Source of the DNA: Peptoniphilus harei
GTDB lineage: Bacteria > Bacillota > Clostridia > Tissierellales > Peptoniphilaceae
Reading direction: 5' to 3'
DNA length: 64,000 nt
NCBI RefSeq assembly: GCF_900454685.1
Contig: NZ_UATM01000032.1
Location: 1,612,001-1,676,000 of the forward strand
Position numbers and translations under genes: made by a program. Positions 61,907 through 64,000 of the stretch are shown piece by piece; position 1 is the first letter of the stretch, and each line of letters opens with the position of its first letter. The notes beneath the pieces are model-generated. The model was not told where the DNA came from and did no database searches. It was given only the letters and a program-made list of their open reading frames with translations.

Positions 61907-62536
61907 TTATGCATTCATCCAGGAAGAATCCTTTGGATTGTCCCTAAATAATTTTAACTTTTCAATTTCGCTTTCTTTAATATAGTCCATTTCGTGAGCA
62001 ACTTCTATTAATTCATCAAAAGTTGTAAGTGAATTGTGTTTAAAACCTGATGCTTTAAAGTTTTCTTCAGCATTTTTCATATTATAAGTGAAAATACTTA
62101 CGATTCCAAGGACTTGGTATCCAACTTCTTCAAGAGCCTTTGCAGCTTCAATTGAGGATCCACCAGTTGAGAATAAGTCTTCAATAACTACAACTTTTGC
62201 TCCTTCAATTTTTGCACCTTCAATTTTATTTTGCTTGCCGTGGTCCTTATTGGAAGATCTTACAAAGCCCATAGGAAGTTTCATGGCATCAGCAATTATA
62301 GCTGCATGAGGAATGCCTGCTGTTGCAGTTCCCATTATATATTCTACTTCAGGGTATTCTTTTTTAATTAAATCAACAAGACCCTTCTCTACTTGACTTC
62401 TTTCTTCTGGATAAGAAAGAGTCAGTCTGTTGTCACAGTAGATTGGAGATTTTATACCAGATGCCCAAGTGTATGGATCTTCTGGTGAAAGAGTAACGGC
62501 CTTTAATTTTAATAAAATTTTTGCAATTTCTCGCAT
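61907..62536 (-). CDS. pyrE: Orotate phosphoribosyltransferase
   Basis: A 209-residue PRTase making OMP from orotate and PRPP. The PRPP motif VVVIEDLFSTGGS lies near 115, and the family block ASGIKSPIYCDNRLTLSYPEER near 25 and GTATAGIPHAAIIAD near 70 are visible. Its start overlaps the pyrF stop (TAATG). It follows pyrF in the prfB-pyrF-pyrE unit; the other pyr genes are not in this window. Confidence 0.97.
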   Translation of the reverse strand: MREIAKILLKLKAVTLSPEDPYTWASGIKSPIYCDNRLTLSYPEERSQVEKGLVDLIKKEYPEVEYIMGTATAGIPHAAIIADAMKLPMGFVRSSNKDHGKQNKIEGAKIEGAKVVVIEDLFSTGGSSIEAAKALEEVGYQVLGIVSIFTYNMKNAEENFKASGFKHNSLTTFDELIEVAHEMDYIKESEIEKLKLFRDNPKDSSWMNA

Positions 62537-63240
62537 TATTTTCCTCCTAAAAAGTCTTCTTTGATTTCTCTATATTCCTTTAATGGGTCTTCTGCCTTAG
62601 TGATTGGTCTTCCCACAACGATGTAATCAGATCCAAGCTCTCTTGCTTCGCTAGGAGTTACAACCCTCTTTTGGTCGTCAGTATTTTTTACCTTCCTAAT
62701 TCCTGGAGTAACTGTGATAAAGTCTTCTCCCAAATTTTCCTTTATCTTTGGCACTTCAAGTGCAGAGCAAACAATACCACTTAAGTTAGCTTCCTTTGCA
62801 ATATTTGCATAGGCAAGGACAACCTCATCAAGAGACTTATCCTTGTCAATTTGAAGTTCCCCATGCATGACCTCTTCGTCTGTAGAAGTAAGCATAGTTA
62901 CACCAAGTGTTATTAGGTCACTTTTTTCATTTTTTACAATTTCACTGGCATCGCTTAACATCTTCTTGCCACCAGCAATGTGGTAGTTGATCATGTCAAC
63001 ATCAAGGGCAATAAGGGAATTTGTCGCCCCCTTACAAGTGTTTGGAATGTCGTGAATCTTTAAGTCCAAGAAAATCTTGTGACCTAGTTTTTTTATTTCT
63101 CTTACAATACTTGGGCCTTCCTTGTAGAAAAGTTCCATTCCAACTTTTACATAGACTTCCTCATCTTTAAAATCCTTTAAAAAATCAAGAGCCTTATCTC
63201 CACTTGGAAAATCTAGTGCAATAATTACATTCTTTGCCAT
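62536..63240 (-). CDS. pyrF: Orotidine-5'-phosphate decarboxylase
   Basis: A 234-residue TIM-barrel enzyme of type 1. It starts NVIIALDFPSGDKAL and has the catalytic DLKIHDIPNT near residue 60 and the C-terminal DYIVVGRPITKAEDP. It decarboxylates OMP to UMP. SD GAGG. It lies 7 bp after prfB and overlaps pyrE, so both UMP-forming steps are coupled. Confidence 0.97.
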   Translation of the reverse strand: MAKNVIIALDFPSGDKALDFLKDFKDEEVYVKVGMELFYKEGPSIVREIKKLGHKIFLDLKIHDIPNTCKGATNSLIALDVDMINYHIAGGKKMLSDASEIVKNEKSDLITLGVTMLTSTDEEVMHGELQIDKDKSLDEVVLAYANIAKEANLSGIVCSALEVPKIKENLGEDFITVTPGIRKVKNTDDQKRVVTPSEARELGSDYIVVGRPITKAEDPLKEYREIKEDFLGGK

Positions 63241-63247
63241 ATTAACC

Positions 63248-64000
63248 TCAGCTTTCTCCAGTCGCCTTATCTTGCAAGTAGGCGTTAATAAATGTATCTA
63301 AATCTCCGTCCATTACCTTTTCTACGTCACCAACATCTACATTTGTCCTGTGGTCCTTAACCATAGTGTAAGGTTGGAAAACATAAGATCTTATTTGTGA
63401 ACCCCAAGCAATTTGTGAGTAGTTACCTTGAAGGTCTTCGATTTTTTCCTTCTTTTCTTCTTCAGCAAGAGCAACGAGCTTTGCCTTTAACATATTCATT
63501 GCCTTTTCCCTATTTTGGATTTGGCTACGTTCATTTTGACATTGAACAACGATTCCTGTAGGAATGTGAGTAATTCTAACAGCAGAGTCAGTAGTGTTAA
63601 CGTGTTGTCCACCTGCACCAGATGACCTGTAAGTGTCAATCTTTAATTCTTCGTCTTTGATTTCAACTTCTGTGTCGTCGTCAATTTCTGGGAAGACATC
63701 AACAGATGAGAAGGAAGTGTGTCTTCTCTTGTTGGAGTCAAAAGGTGAAATCCTTACAAGTCTGTGGACTCCCTTTTCTCCCTTTAGGTATCCATAGGCA
63801 TTGTCGCCAGAAATCTTTAGAGTTACTGATTTAATTCCAGCCTCGTCTTCCTTTAAGAGGTCAAGAGTTTCAACCTTGAAGCCTTTATTTTCTGCATATC
63901 TTGTGTACATCCTAAGTAGCATACTTGCCCAGTCTTGGGCTTCAGTTCCACCTGCACCAGCATGGATAGAAAGAATGGCATCGTGGGAATCGTACTCGCC
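63248..64000 (-). CDS. prfB: Peptide chain release factor 2, C-terminal part (5' end outside window)
   Basis: The last 250 residues of RF2. The SPF tripeptide that reads UGA/UAA is in [13 protein letters not shown], and the catalytic GGQ is in [20 protein letters not shown]. The reading frame stays open to the window edge, beginning [22 protein letters not shown]. Any prfB autoregulatory frameshift site would lie outside. It precedes pyrF by 7 bp, an unusual neighbour for prfB, which often follows secA. Confidence 0.98.
   Translation of the reverse strand, partial: GEYDSHDAILSIHAGAGGTEAQDWASMLLRMYTRYAENKGFKVETLDLLKEDEAGIKSVTLKISGDNAYGYLKGEKGVHRLVRISPFDSNKRRHTSFSSVDVFPEIDDDTEVEIKDEELKIDTYRSSGAGGQHVNTTDSAVRITHIPTGIVVQCQNERSQIQNREKAMNMLKAKLVALAEEEKKEKIEDLQGNYSQIAWGSQIRSYVFQPYTMVKDHRTNVDVGDVEKVMDGDLDTFINAYLQDKATGES

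Noticed and set aside
1..64000. Riboswitches, T-boxes, prophage, IS elements
   Set aside because: None of the short leaders shows a recognisable riboswitch or T-box core, and no transposase, integrase or phage structural gene was found.

Overview
The window is about 32% G+C by eye. Almost all genes lie on the minus strand in tightly packed operons with clear GGAGG-type ribosome binding sites and some TTG/GTG starts. The gene set (IspH fused to ribosomal protein S1, MnmM, ScpA/B, NSS transporter, ECF module, wall proteins with copper-amine-oxidase-like stalk domains) indicates a low-GC anaerobic Bacillota. The lack of dxs, argR and spo0A around xseA-tlyA-recN argues for a non-sporulating one. 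My best guess is Tissierellia/Peptoniphilaceae (Anaerococcus or Peptoniphilus type); this is inference from content. No prophage, IS element or CRISPR array was seen.

Layout (descending coordinates follow transcription for minus-strand operons). 1-2755: NusG-II protein, Gx membrane protein, maf, radC and a truncated SGNH hydrolase. 3008-3331: tRNA-His and tRNA-Leu with a near-consensus promoter, an internal terminator-like hairpin and a long 3' terminator. 3348-6008: amidase, rph, rdgB. 6079-16814: comM-like ATPase, dprA, topA, then a type IV pilus/competence set (motor ATPase, inner-membrane protein, pilin, prepilin peptidase, PilM/PilN-like fusion) and a HypE-like protein. 16945-25257: single genes (stalk-domain protein, M29 aminopeptidase, carboxyltransferase, rpsD, NSS transporter, small DUF2007-like protein, YciI-like protein, alpha/beta hydrolase). 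25370-29029: a 1219-residue surface protein with three 161-residue repeats. 29231-34529: inositol-phosphatase-like enzyme and M16C peptidase, divergent from a degenerate oleate-hydratase-like gene. 34832-37868: nitroreductase and the t6A genes tsaE, tsaB, rimI, tsaD. 37972-40787: two lipoproteins. 41022-44308: cmk, plsC, ispH-S1. 44392-57105: one long housekeeping operon from asp23/nusB to a BaiN-like flavoprotein, in which recN carries a frameshift. 57613-60815: ecfA1-ecfA2-ecfT-truA. 60869-64000: DUF1232 gene, mpg, and prfB(partial)-pyrF-pyrE.

The genes work together mainly in translation quality (tsa genes, rph, rluB, tlyA, truA, mnmM, nusB, rpsD), nucleotide salvage and pool sanitation (maf, rdgB, nudF, two nucleoside phosphorylases, pyrE/F, cmk), DNA uptake and processing (comM-like gene, dprA, topA, pil genes, recN, xseAB) and the cell envelope.

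Most unusual signals: a nine-unit 18-bp tandem array between two convergent genes (34596-34757) whose period matches six codons, with decayed relatives in the 57.3-57.6 kb spacer; two apparently leaderless genes (2755 and 40787); a terminator-like hairpin inside the short cmk leader; a dyad that supplies the -35 boxes of two divergent promoters (32940-32961); the recN frameshift at an A7 tract; the PilM-PilN fusion; and the oleate-hydratase relative lacking its usual catalytic loop.
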